Assembly (NCBI RefSeq): GCF_905147045.1
Contig: NC_065907.1
Coordinates: forward strand, 2,294,001 to 2,358,000
Origin: Nymphalis io
Lineage: Eukaryota; Arthropoda; Insecta; Lepidoptera; Nymphalidae
Length of the DNA: 64,000 bases
Reading direction: 5' to 3'
The first letter of the stretch is position 1, and every line of letters begins with the position of its first letter. Under the pieces are notes generated by a model. The model worked only from the letters and a program-made list of their open reading frames with translations. It had not been told where the DNA came from and did no database searches. Below are positions 33,595 to 46,101 of this stretch, piece after piece. Both the position numbers and the translations under genes were made by a program.

Positions 33595-33790
33595 ACAACG
33601 CATTTCAACGCTTCTTCTCAGATCTTCATCATCATGGTATCAGCCGTAACCCTTCAAGGATTTCCATGATGGCTTGTCTTCCCGATACAACGGCTTACCG
33701 CGACTTATAAAGTCGGATGTCCACCTTATTGGTGCCCTCTTTTTCTTAAAAACGACATCTAGCTGAAATTGTTGGTACTTTTATAAAAAC
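33595..33790. repeat. Possible LINE fragment
   Basis: GC-richer block (TTACCGCGACTTATAAAGTC, GGATGTCCACCTTATTGGTG). On the - strand it reads APIRWTSDFISRGKPLYREDK before stopping. Identity unclear. Confidence 0.35.
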
Positions 33791-33939
33791 AAAGTTCATG
33801 TTAATTATTAAGCAAGTTCACAAATTCAAACACAGATGTCGCCAATCTGACTGGATTTAAAAAAAAACGATAGAATATATTGTAAGCTTAAATTTTTGTT
33901 TTATACTGGTTGGCTAAATGCGGACATTTCTATACCGCT

Positions 33940-34030
33940 ACTGTACCGCTGGTATTTTAAAGAGTAATCCAAAATAGCGAGTCCCACATAGGCCCCCACT
34001 TCATGTGGGTAGTGTTTCATGTGGGTTATG
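33940..34030 (+). mobile_element. Possible LINE 3' UTR fragment
   Basis: CTGTACCGCTGGTATTTTAA and CCCCACTTCATGTGGG resemble parts of 15735-15918 and 26128-26262. Confidence 0.4.
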
Positions 34031-34559
34031 TTTACATTAAAGATCACCAATAAAAGTGAGTATTTTTGAAAAACCTTTTAATTGGGGCATTAAATGAAAG
34101 ATAAATATTAAGTGAACACTACAACAAACGCCAATTTATATGTCCAAAATATATGCTTAAATTATAAATGATAAAAAATGATAATGATGAAATAAACGCC
34201 AATTTATATGCTTAACTAAGCATTCTTGTAAATATTTACGCAGGGGATGCAACTTTAATTCATGTCAGTGTAAATAATAATATGGACATATACTGTTTTT
34301 CAATTTTTGCTTATTAATGAGTTGTCATCATGAAATATTCGTATTAACAATGTTTATGCATCACTGAAATCTATTTGATTTGTCATAAATTTATTTGTGG
34401 ATAAGGAAAACGTATGGTAATTCCCCGTGTTGTACTTTACAACGAGGACGAGATGTGTTTCTTAGTCAAATAAATTAGTTAAATGTCGGTGTGATATTGA
34501 TTATAGCGGCCTTTATCCGATATACATGGTTATCAACTAGCAGGATGCATCCTGTACAT

Positions 34560-34625
34560 AAAAGGCATTGGTGAATTATATTTGACACGATCTGAGCGCA
34601 GGACCAAAAGCTCAATATGCTTTCT
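34560..34625. mobile_element. Possible SINE-D fragment
   Basis: TTGACACGATCTGAGCGCAG and AGGACCAAAAGCTC resemble the middle of 63505-63886. A second trace is at 39312-39345 (GGGAGATTTCGGCCACGGTG). Confidence 0.4.
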
Positions 34626-34699
34626 AGAACACCTATAACCTTCCTGAATTAAACAAGATGAAAAGCAAGCCTGTAAATTGACTTCTGAGTAATGATCTT

Positions 34700-34815
34700 A
34701 CTTTTGAGGATATTGTTTGGAGCTTACTCCACCACGCTGCTCTGATGCTGCTTGGTACACGTGGCAGAGTTTAAACATACAAGTTTCTTCACGATGTTTT
34801 TCCACACCACCATCA
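34700..34815 (-). mobile_element. Decayed SINE-A fragment
   Basis: GGAGCTTACTCCACCACGC and TTCTTCACGATGTTTTTCC remain. Confidence 0.6.
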
Positions 34816-35946
34816 TGTTTTAATAAGATATTCATCAGATATTCTACTGCCAGCTATAGACAAAGTATGTTAGTCATCCTAAAGGTAAGGAAATGTTAAT
34901 ATTCTATACAGCGCCAATGTCTATCAAAGTCAACGTCAAAAATCTTTATTCAATATTGAAGCGTTGCTTATTGATTGTCATAAATCTACCATGGGTTACG
35001 TAGGCCCGTCCGTCCGTGCCATAGTACCTACTTTTAAAAAAATAACTTGTTTTTAACTTGAATTTGGTTTTTTTATATTACTTTTTAAGGATTAAACTTT
35101 ATGTAGCGAAAATAAATGTACATTAAAAGTTAAGTAAAAGTGTAAACTGATTCAAGATCGCTCGTTGCGTAATGAAGTGTAACTAGGGCTGACCACTTTC
35201 AAATATTGATCGGAATAATATAAGACTAGAATAAATAATTATTGTCTCTTTTTTAAATACAGATTATCGATTAGTTTAATATATTTTTAAAAAAAAGCAC
35301 TTTGCATATCACAAGTCATAGACGCAATATTTATTTTATCAACATAACGTATTAAATATTCAGATGTAGATTTTATGACATATGATGATATGATATATAT
35401 GTTCAAATATTTAGCATCATAGTCTGCTTTTGTAACAAAACATAGCTATATTTGTGTACAAACTAAATATAATTTATAATACCTAACAATTATACATTTT
35501 CTTCAGAAAACTATCAAATCTAATCCCACATGTAAATTAAGCATTTTCCCACGATACTAGTTAGATTTAGTACCGATTTTTTTAAGAGATAATAAAAATA
35601 TTTAAAGAAATTAATACATTTAAAGATTCATAATGAGATTATAGTAGAGCATTAGTAGTTTATGTTAATGTAAAAATTTAGTTATATATTTTGTTAACTC
35701 ACACTGTTATTTTAGTTAAAGGTTTGTTTTTTTTTTGTTTTTAAATTAGAGAAACAACTTTTATTTGAATGTTAAGTTAGCCTTTAATTGGTATTTACTT
35801 TGTAACACAATTTTTATTTACTCTTTAAGAAAATGTATTTCTTATTATATGAGAATATGGCTTCCTAATATTTAAACAGATATTGTTATGAGTATTGTTA
35901 CAGACGGTGCTGATATAATTATATTAAGTCTCATTAAGCTAGATCT
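34816..35946. other. No gene seen
   Basis: AT-rich intergenic DNA without recognisable repeats. Confidence 0.55.
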
Positions 35947-36250
35947 GAGCCGAGATGAACTAGTGGTTAGAACGCGTGAATCTTAACCGATGATCGTGGG
36001 TTCAAACCCGGGCAAGCACCACTGAATTTTCATGTGCTTAATTTGTGTTTATAATTCATCTCGTGCTTGACGGTGAAGGAAAACATCATGAGGAAACCTG
36101 AATGTGTCTATTTTCACTGAAATTCTGCCACATGTGTATTCTACCAACCCGCATTGGAGCAGCGTGATGGAATAAGCTCCAAACCTTCTCCTCTAAAGGG
36201 AGAGGAGGCCTTAGCCCAGCAGTGGGATATTAACAGGCTGTTACTGTAAG
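35947..36250 (+). mobile_element. SINE-A copy, full length
   Basis: Complete family A copy from GAGCCGAGATG to CAGGCTGTTACTGTA. Confidence 0.88.
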
Positions 36251-36364
36251 CTAGATCGATAGTTTTCACTGTACATATAGCTTTCACTTGTATCTTAATA
36301 TAATACTCTAATTTGATAATAAATATTACGATCTAATTTAATAATTAAAAAATAATATTTGACT

Positions 36365-36555
36365 ACGTGGAAGGAAGCCCATGCGATGGACCGACCAAAT
36401 AAAAACAACTGTTGGCGGTCCTTTGCAGAATGCACCAGGCTCACCACTAACAGGGACATATGGCGAAGACTCGTGAGGCGAAGAACATCTGCGCCATAAC
36501 ATAATACTTCATGGCGACCACGACCGCTCTGACAAGAGTGTCACGACGAAGAAGA
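36365..36555 (+). mobile_element. LINE 3' fragment with GAA-repeat end
   Basis: The reading frame RRPMRWTDQIKTT ... RLTTNRDIWRRLVRRR resembles the C-terminus of lepidopteran non-LTR elements. Ends in GAAGAAGAAGA. Family not resolved. Confidence 0.6.
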
Positions 36556-36956
36556 AGAATATTTGAAAATAAAAAATATACTAGAAATTAATCTTAAATA
36601 TATCAACTTCGGTTTTTATTAATATTATTTATGTCATTTAATAATACATATATTTAAACATTACTATTTTAAAAATGTAATATTTTTGAGTTCTAGATTT
36701 ATATTTTTCATTTATCGACAACCCTGATGACTGTTGGAATACTTAGTTTTGTTCATAATACGTTAAGGTAAGTTAGTTTGCATGCACGCGAGGAATCGTG
36801 TAGTGTTGGTTATGTAAAATGCAGTGAATATTATTTTTTTTATATACGAAGTCATATTGAATAAATAAGGTAATGCCTATTTTATGTATAATAATTATCA
36901 TTTTTAAGCGTATCATTATTTTCAATTTTAACATTTCTCTCGGTACCCTCTCTGTT

Positions 36957-37024
36957 AGTAACAGCCTGTGAATGTCCCACTGCTGGGCTAAAGGCCTCCT
37001 CTCCTCTTTTTGAGGAGAAGGTTA
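36957..37024 (-). mobile_element. SINE-A 3' tail fragment
   Basis: Only about 68 bp of tail; a 5'-truncated insertion. Confidence 0.75.
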
Positions 37025-37392
37025 ACCCTCTCTGTTATATTTTTTTTATCATCAAAAAAAAATTATTATAAGTAATATGTAAATAAAGTGTAAGTCAAAT
37101 TAAATCTAAGAGGCGCACTTTAAAAACACTGTTTATGATATGTTTTTTTTTAATTGAAAGTATATATGAAATAACTATGCTTGTTACTTTAATTTATTAA
37201 TTACATTAATTAAACCAAAGCATTAAAATCGTACATTAGATAACCAATTGGTTATGCGAATTGTTCATCAAAATATTACGTAACAAAAACATAATTATTA
37301 TAAATTAACTATAATAATATATTACGCTCTATTATTATTACAATAGTGTGTAATAATTACACACAAACTATATCTTAGAAATGCTTAAAAAT

Positions 37393-37605
37393 TGTGGTTA
37401 GAACTGTCTAATATTAACCGAAGATTTATATTTCACCCGGGCATTCACTAGCGACAGTCACATGCTTAATTTATTTTAAAAATTCATCACAATCATGTAT
37501 TTGTCGGATTATTTTCTGCCACGTGTGTCCACCAACCCAGTTTGGAATAGCGGGTGAAATAAGCAGCAAACGATACATAAGGATATTTATAGGCTGATAC
37601 TTACA
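37393..37605 (+). mobile_element. Decayed SINE-A copy
   Basis: Head (GTGGTTAGAAC), CACCCGGGCA, CACGTGTGTCCACCAACCC and tail TTTATAGGCTGATACTTACAG are readable with many changes. Confidence 0.6.
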
Positions 37606-39507
37606 GTATTCCAATCGAAGCAAAAGTACAGATAAACAATACTAGGATATACATATTCTATGCGATTTTCTAATATATCTGCTATAATTTGCAACTGTCT
37701 CATTAATGTAGTGGCTAGATATAAGGGCGCAGAATCCGAGTTAAAATAAATGTTGACTTTTCCCGCCGAAAAATCTCAGTAACAGCCCGGAGTCTGGATG
37801 TTACAAGTATACATTCCAGCGCATAAAGCACGTAAAGCCGCTCCTACAACCGAACTCTTTCCAATGTGGATCAATGATATCGTGTCAATTAATTGTCAGG
37901 GTTGTTTATTTGTTCTTTTCTTTACTCCTCCTGTTGTTATAAAATAAAATGAATAAAAACAAGTAAACATATCCTGCTTATGAATAAATTGTTAATTATG
38001 AAATTAGTTACGTCAAACAAAATGAAGTTATAATAGAATTAGAACAGTAAATATAATAAACCGTTTGTAAATAATCACACATTAAATAAATGAATGAAGT
38101 TAGACATTGCGATGTAACATATGTATTGTCAAATATAGTACATGTTCTCGAAACGTAGTCTAAATATAGCAAACAACCTCTTTTTATTCCTTATCTGTTT
38201 GTTTTTTAAAAACTAAATTAAATTTATAAGGCCGCCATAATTTTGTAATTATGATAAATGAAAAACGCTTACGATGGCTAATATCAATTTAAAAGCCTAT
38301 TACAATTTATATTTATATATGTTTTTTATATGTTTTTATTTATTTTTTTTTAATTTTGTATATTATAAAAATTTCTGTACATAGTTTACTATTGAAAGTA
38401 AAATTTAATATTTAAAATATATGAACATGTGTGTATATTTATAGTATATACATATTCGTAATCGTTACGTCAATATGAAAATGTTAATAAGGCGTATTAC
38501 ATAAATATTAAACTACTGAATATTCACATCTGATTCCCAATATCACAATATATTATAAAACAAAATCCTCGTCGCGTCTGTCTGTCTGAACGCGATATCC
38601 TCAAAAGCCATATATTTTGTAAATATAACTTAAATGCGTTGGATGTATTTACCTCACGCAACTGTCACACAATCTACAGGTAAATCATCTTGGAGACGTT
38701 TTTGCTTTTGTAATAGTTTAATTCACACAGTGACTAAAACCCAAAAAAAAAACAGTTTGCGCCAGTTACCATTTGCCTAGAATTCCCGCATAAGTGACGT
38801 TACAAATGTAATTTTGTTTAATATTATTTTCTTATAAAATAGTTCATAATAAAACATAAGGAGGAAAGTGAAAGCTTCCGTCGCGAAACAATGACATTAG
38901 CTGAGGAAAAATTAAATTTTTGAACATATATTTATATTATTGAAGAAGATAAATAATTTAAGGATAGGATCGAGGCTTTAGATACAATATCAGAACCAAA
39001 TTAAGATGTTTTAGGGGGTAATGGTATTTCCATTGCAACTAAATGTAGAACGGTAAATACTTCAATACTAAATATCATTAAGATACGTGGGATGATTGTA
39101 ATTTCATCGCTACTAAATACAGAACGGTAAACACTTCAATAAATAATTATTGTGATCGATAACCGTACCTACTTATGTAGTTGTATTATTAAAATTAGTA
39201 GTTGAATTATTAAAGGCACCACTTGAAACGACGTGACGAACGTTATAAATGATTATGTATATATTTACTACACACTATGAATGCAAAATTAATATTATAT
39301 AATTTTAATGACGCCTGGGAGATTTCGGCCACGGTGACATCTCAGGTTTATCTAGGACTTCACGATATCACTTATACTTATAATATATATAATGTCAAGC
39401 TTAAACTCCGAGTAAGAACATTACTTTTTATACCTAACACCTGACCAACCCCCTTAACACGCAGGCGAAGCCGTGAGCACAAAGTAATAATGTATATATT
39501 TTTACAG
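37606..39507. other. Upstream region of UGT gene 3, no gene seen
   Basis: About 1.9 kb of AT-rich DNA. GTAAATACTTCAATA and GTAAACACTTCAATA near 39053 and 39126 mark a diverged direct duplication of about 75 bp. A first noncoding exon of gene 3 should lie here or further upstream. Confidence 0.5.
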
Positions 39508-42500
39508 ATGCCGTCAAAAAACATGATATTCAATGTCCTCCTTATATTAATGGTGTCATCGAGTGAAGCACTAAGGCTGTTAGTGTTCTTCCCTCTCCAT
39601 TCCAAAAGCCATAGTATCCTGGGACAAGGTATGGTCAGCAGGCTGCTGGAAGCTGGCCATGAGGTACGTGTCCTTAAAAGCAATCTCAAAATAATTGAAT
39701 ATTTTGCGTTAATGTTATTTGATAGTATAAATTTAATTAATCTTGTAAAAAATATTTAAAATACAAATTTATATGTTGTGATTCAGGATGTAAGTGGAAT
39801 TATGTGTAACCTAGTAACCTAAGGCTTTGTTGTGCGTAATATAAAAACTACATGTAATTTCATTGGTGGTTCTACTGGAAATAAATAAAATATGACCATT
39901 CAAGTTTTTATAAGTACCTATTCGAACAAAGTAGTTTTTATTGAATTAAATTAATTGGCCACCTGATGGTAAGTGATCACAATCACTAATAGATCATTTA
40001 TAGATTCAACGCTGTTGACAAGCCCTCGTGACAAAGCACAAATATTGACCAATAGCCAATGCGCTACCAACCTTAGGAACTAAGATGATATATTCTTTGT
40101 ACCTGTAATTACACTGGCTCGCTAACCCTTCAAACTGGAATAACAAAATTATGTATTGCTGTTTCACGGTAGAATATAAGATGTGTGATGGTACCAAGAC
40201 GAGCTTGCACAAACTGAACATCAAGTAAATAAATATATATATACTTATTAAACATTCCAAAAAATGTTTTCAGGTAGTCCACATAACCTCATTTCCTCGT
40301 GAAAAACCAGAAGCAAACCTCACAGAAATCAGCTTACTGTCTCTGGGTATTAGAATGAAAGCCGAAACCGAGAAATGTATGTTATTTATTCAAAATTATA
40401 CCTTATTAACATTAAAAAAGTAAACACATGAGGTTTGATGTTTGCCATACCATCACTGTAATGCTTTTTGTAATACGTAACTCGCCGCAAAACGACCATG
40501 AAATGTCAGAAAGTGATATGCGACATTGACCTTTATAATTATAACATTTCAAGAATATTCGCAACAAAATAGTATACGAACATGTCTGTTGTCAACATTT
40601 CATGGATGTAATGATGTGAGTTATTACGGAATATGGCTGATCGCTGAACGAATAATTATTTTAATATTGGTAATGAAAGACGCTAAGATCAATTAAAAAA
40701 AAAAGTATAACTGTAATATAACACTAAAAATCGACAGTTTAATTTACATCTCATAACATTTTGTTATTTATTTATTTTCTTATATATAATATTATATATA
40801 TTTATTTAATAAAAATACTATTAAACAAGTTATTTAATTGTTATACAGCATTGGATTTGTATTTTTATAGTTCCAATATTACATAATCACGACGTCCGCG
40901 CTATATACGTTTATTAGGCATATGTTTATCCAAATATAAATAACATAAGACAATTAATTAGGCACAAGTTTTTTTGCTAAATAGTTATCGATATTCAGGT
41001 TCCGATAGTATCTTTTTTTTTTGAAGATCACTGACCTCTTAGTATCAGTAAACCGCATCTTGGCGTTTCCAGTTTTTGTGCAGACATGAAGCGAACTTCG
41101 ATTTGTTTTTATTACTTTAATTAAACCAATCTCGCACTATCATTTTAAAACCAAAACTTCGTGTAATGTTTTTTTAGATCCATTATGACACATAAGGAAA
41201 AAATATTTTAATAACTATTAACACGTACTTGAAGAACGAAGCTTCATAGAATTATTTGTATCGATAATCACTTCTATAAAGATTAAAACGGAAAGTAAAC
41301 GATTTTGAAGATTTATTTTTTTATTTGTTTAATATACTGCGAGAGAGCTCGTATCTTTTAACATATGTACTTGTTATAAATAACAAATAGGAATTACGTG
41401 TCCACTTCTAATGACGTGGACACGTAATGATATAATTATCAATAGTAAATAACAAAAGAGTAACAAAACTTTGACGTCGACTGGCCCGTTCGTGGAATTA
41501 TACAACTTATTCTTTTTAAATAAAAGTAATATATATGTAAAAATACATATCAGTCGGCTGTTACCTATAACAAAGGCGTTAAGTTGCCTACCTTAGAAAC
41601 ATATGACCACGTAGGCATATACAAAAATGCTTGTTTATAAAATTAATTGCATATTATTTTTTCAGTTGAAAAATTCAAGTTAAAGAATCTCGTTGGAAAA
41701 GGTAACTTCGGTGATTCGCTTTTCTTTATATACTTCACACACGACATACACAAACAGATCCTAAGTGACCCCGATTTGGTGAAATTCCTTAGTGATCCAA
41801 AAGAAAAGTTTGATGCTGTTATTCTTGAGTGGTTCTTTGCTGATGAAATTGCTGGGTAAGTTAATTTGAACCTTAAGGAATAAACCATATATATATACAC
41901 TAAGGTGACATAATATATAACATAAATGATAAAGTTATATAAGTATCTTTTAATCGACTTGACTCGAAGTTGTTTTTTTTCTTATACTATTCATAACAAA
42001 TTCTGGAGACGGTAGTCTACACCATCACTACTAAAAAATTTTTGTATCATTACTTTGTGTTCGGAACTATACTGTCCCAATGAAAGAATGATTAATTCCC
42101 ACTGGGCACTCTGAGCATGTGCCCAGGGCACCGTCATTGCTATATATTACCGAAAAACATATTTCAATGTCATGGTCATAGAGGCCATTTTAATTTGGTC
42201 ATTGTTCTGCGAAGACGATATTTTAGTGCTAAATAGTAAGCGCAAACACTGGGGCACTCTAGTCTTACTCTCTAATCCAATGGGGCAATCCAACATGATT
42301 AGAGCGAGTTCAGACGCAGGATTAACGCTTTAAGTGCTACACAATATATAATCAATAAACGTTATCTATTTATACTGGTTAACTTAAAGCACTTAATGAT
42401 AGATCTTAACTCGTAAAAAAGCCTGATCAATTAATCATATTAAAAACCTTTGTCAAAAAGGATACATAGTTGTACTGATTTAGACCTTAACTATTTATTT

Positions 42501-45500
42501 CTTCTTATAGGATAGCTCCATTATTTAACTGCCCCTTGATATGGTTTGGATCAACGGAAGCTCATTGGCAAGTTCTAAAGCTGGTCGACGAAATACCAAA
42601 CCCTTCATACACCGTGGACCTGTTCTCTACCAGCACACCACCACTTAGCTTCTGGGAAAGAACCCAAGAATTGTACAAAATGTTAAAGAAACTGTTAATT
42701 ATTGGGTATGTAATTTGAAAACCTCATTTCTAAAGAATAAGAGATGTTATGACTTTGTAGATATCTCGGGGAAATTTGATTTGTTAATTGAAATTTGTGG
42801 CGTAGTTTACGTAAATAGTTGCCTTTAAATCATTCCTAAGCAAATGATGATCCAGTAGAAATTCTTGCCACCACTCAACGCGTTCACGATTTGTATAGTA
42901 GCTATTTTTATTATTTATTTGGATATATATATATATTTAAGGCTTTAATGTAGATAATTCTGTAATAAATTCTGATACTGACTGCACAAAGACACAAAAC
43001 ATCGTTAGTTTAAAAAATAACTTTTCCAAACCAATTACAGTGTTCTAGTAACGCCTTTCGAAAAGACCATATACAATAATGTATTCAAAAAAATAGCTGC
43101 AGACAGAGGTGTGACTATTCCTTCGTATGATGAAGCTGTTTACAATGGTTCCATGTTGCTCCTCAACTCACATCCATCCATTGGAACACCGTTTAGATTA
43201 CCACAGAACGCTAAATATGTTGGTGGCTATCATAGTGACCCGAAAGTAAAATCTTTACCGAAGGTGAGTTTTTAATTTATGTATTAAATAGCTGCTCCGC
43301 GTGGTTTATTATATTAAACGTTACTGTCCTGCCTATAGATCATAGTGTGATTGATATTGTTTGTAAATCTTTGTTCATAAATGGGCACTTATCTTTAAAT
43401 CAGCCGGATAAATCCCGAGATTAGCATGCTTTAATAAACAAAGGAATTACCAAAATTTATAATATTAATATAAATAAACACCAAAACAATGTACAATCAT
43501 TTGCTGCGTATATTCCATATGCCCAAGATTGACATCGTTCTTTAGTCTAGCTTCGCATTTCGGATATTTATTTTATATTAAGATAATAAATTCTCACACT
43601 TAATGTGCCCCAATATTTTATATCAGAGTTCTTAGTCTTAAATTTAAAGTACCGATACATGACTTCTAGCGACGTCGTAAACTAGTTGTTGCGTTTGAAT
43701 TATCAGCTACTGGTGGTAGGGCTTTGTGCAAACTCATCTGCGTAAATACCACCCACTCATTAGATTTTCTACCGCAAAACAGCAGTACTTAGTGCTCCGG
43801 TTTGAAGGGTGAGTGAGCCAATGTAACTACTGGTACAAAAGACATAACATCTTGGTTCCCAAGGCTGATGGCGCATTGGCGATGTAAGCGATGGTTAACA
43901 TTTCTTACAATGCCAATGTCTATGGACGTTGGTGATCACTTCCACACCGTTTATAGTATAGGTAGGCGGACGAGCATATGGGCCACACCGTCAGGTGGCC
44001 CATATGCTCGTCCGCCTACCTATACTATAAAAAATATATTTACTAGTAAGATTGTTGCAATGTTTATTTCTTAACATAAAAGGAACTCAAAAAAATCATG
44101 GATGACGCGAAGCACGGAGTAATATACTTCAGCATGGGCAGTAATTTAAAAAGTGTTGATATGTCCGATCATATGAAAAACTCTCTGCTTACCATGTTTG
44201 GTAAATTGAAACAAACTGTGATCTGGAAGTTCGAAGGAGATTTAGACAACGTACCGACAAATATTCATTTATTAAAATGGGCGCCTCAGCAGAGCATTCT
44301 CGGTACGTATTTAATATCTTCGTAGTATTTATCTTCGAATACTTGAATTTTTTATATTACTATTTTCTATTCCAGTTTGAATTGATTAACTCAAAATCAG
44401 ACGGAATATTTTAATATTTTATTATTAAGTATAATGTATTAAATAAGGTAACAGCCTGTGAATGTCCCACTGCTGGGTTAAGGCCTCCTCTCCATTTTTG
44501 AAGAGAAGGTTTGGAGCTTATTCCACCACGCTGCTCCAATGCGGGGGTATAATAAAAAAGATGAATATTGTTTAAAGAAAATCTTGAATTAAAGCGATTA
44601 CACTTAATCACAATGGTATTGAGGAATAAAATTTGTAATATAATATTTTTTATATTTTTAAAAATAATTTATTTTTATATTTTTATTCCATTCACATGTA
44701 ACAAAACACACTAAAAAGGTACTTATAATTAATAGGACTTAAATTAAATGCTGTATTATTTAAAATTTACCACGGCATGTGCAAAACAAAATCAGAAAGA
44801 TAAATAAATATAACGCTGTTTTAAATTTAATATAAAAATCGAAAAAATATTATGTAACAATTACATAATGATAATCAATATTAATAATAACTTATAAGAA
44901 TAATATCATGTTGATTTATAAGCCAATAGCCAAGTGGTTTAAAAACGCGAATCATAAACGGAAGATTTTAATATGGTCATTGACTGTTAATTTGTATGTA
45001 TAATAGTCACCTCGAATTCGACGATTAAAGAATACTGTGAAGAAACATACGCTTGTCCGAAATCGAAGGAATTAAATTTTGCCTCACGTGTGTCCAATAA
45101 TCCATATTGAAATAGTGGTAAAAGACTGCGTGTGACTTTAGTTTTTTTTTATTTTATTTTAGCTCATCCAAACCTCAAGTTCTTTATAACTCATGGAGGA
45201 CAATTATCTACGACTGAGGCCATCCATTTCGGTGTGCCAGTTATTGGCATACCAGTATTGGGAGATCAACACGTGAATATGGGATCTGTTACCAAAAAGG
45301 GTTTTGGTATTATGGTCAGTCTAGCTGAAAATATGGCGGAAAAATTGCAAATAGCCATAAAGGAAATGTTAGAAAATGCTTCGTAAGTCATTTTTTTTGC
45401 CTATAAACTTGAATTTAGACGAAACTAACGGTAAAAGCGGAAAATAGAAATGTCTCTTGATGTTATGTCAAGGGACATAACATCTTAGTTCCCAAGGTTA

Positions 45501-46051
45501 GTGGCGCATTGGAGATGTAAGCGATGGTTAACATTTCTTGCAATGCCAATGTTTATGAGCGTTGGTGACCAATTACCAATAGATAGTTCATATGCCCGTC
45601 CGACAATTTATTCTGTAAAAAAATAATTAAGTAAAATAGCAATAGCAAAACTTAGGAACAACCAATTGCTATTTATTTTGTTACGGCGCTTGAAGAACGT
45701 TTTGATATTGTTTTCTCTTTACTAAGTTTATTTTTGTATTAATCTCATTATTGACTTTACAATTTTTATTCTAGATACAGAACAAAGGCCAAGGAACTAT
45801 CTTTCATCTTTCACAGTCGTCAACAAAAACCTGGAGATGAACTTATATTCTGGATAGAATACGTTGTTAACACACGTGGAGCTCCTCATCTAAGATCACC
45901 CGCTTTATCTACACCTTTCTATAAAAAAATGTATTTTGATTTGTTAATTGTATCAATGTCAGTATTATATTTGTTAGTTTTAGCCACAAGGCGTTTCGTT
46001 TGTAAAAGATGTAGAAGGAATTCCAGGACAAAGAAAGAGAAGAAAAATTAA
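39508..46051 (+). CDS. UGT: UDP-glycosyltransferase, gene 3 of 4
   Basis: Complete GT1-family gene, more distant from genes 1 and 2. Exons: 39508-39663, 40274-40376, 41666-41855, 42511-42705, 43041-43263, 44083-44302, 45163-45382 and 45775-46051 (527 aa), all in frame. Seen: signal peptide ending near SSSEA, His35 in HSKSHSILG, WAPQQSIL, FITHGGQLSTTEAIHFG with Asp-Gln in GDQHVN, a C-terminal membrane segment (LIVSMSVLYLLVL), and tail KEKKN, which fits KxKxx rather than the KKxx of the others. Exon 2 is 18 nt longer than in gene 1 and exon 4 is 3 nt shorter. The acceptor CAG abuts the ATG, implying an upstream noncoding exon. Introns are enlarged by SINEs; a 35-bp perfect palindrome ends 53 bp before exon 6. 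Confidence 0.92.
39955..40224 (-). mobile_element. SINE-B copy, diverged, in UGT gene 3 intron 1
   Basis: Recognisable GGCCACCTGATGGTAAGTGA start and GACGAGCTTGCACAAA end, with many substitutions and small gaps, so old. Ends 49 bp before exon 2. Confidence 0.75.
41393..41428. repeat. Perfect 13-bp inverted repeat
   Basis: Arms ATTACGTGTCCAC and GTGGACACGTAAT with a 10-bp loop, in UGT gene 3 intron 2. No SINE sequence is involved. Confidence 0.85.
43706..44030 (+). mobile_element. SINE-B copy with palindromic tail
   Basis: Family B copy whose 3' end is duplicated in inverted orientation, giving a 35-bp perfect palindrome (43952-43986 with 43995-44029). Lies in UGT gene 3 intron 5. Confidence 0.85.
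44449..44547 (-). mobile_element. SINE-A 3' fragment in UGT gene 3 intron 6
   Basis: 5'-truncated tail, about 100 bp. Confidence 0.78.
44923..45125 (+). mobile_element. Decayed SINE-A in UGT gene 3 intron 6
   Basis: Weak similarity: AAGTGGTTTAAAAACGCGAAT, TGAAGAAACATACG, CACGTGTGTCCAATAATCC. Confidence 0.45.
45470..45625 (+). mobile_element. SINE-B 3' half, snap-back 5' end
   Basis: 5'-truncated copy in UGT gene 3 intron 7. Its broken 5' end pairs with an 11-bp inverted copy of itself (45459-45469). Confidence 0.75.
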
Positions 46052-46095
46052 AAATAGTTTGTAGATAGAATTGATAAGTTATGTCTATTTCATAC

Positions 46096-46101
46096 AATAA
46101 A
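46096..46101 (+). other. Poly(A) signal, UGT gene 3
   Basis: AATAAA 45 bp after the stop codon. Confidence 0.6.
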
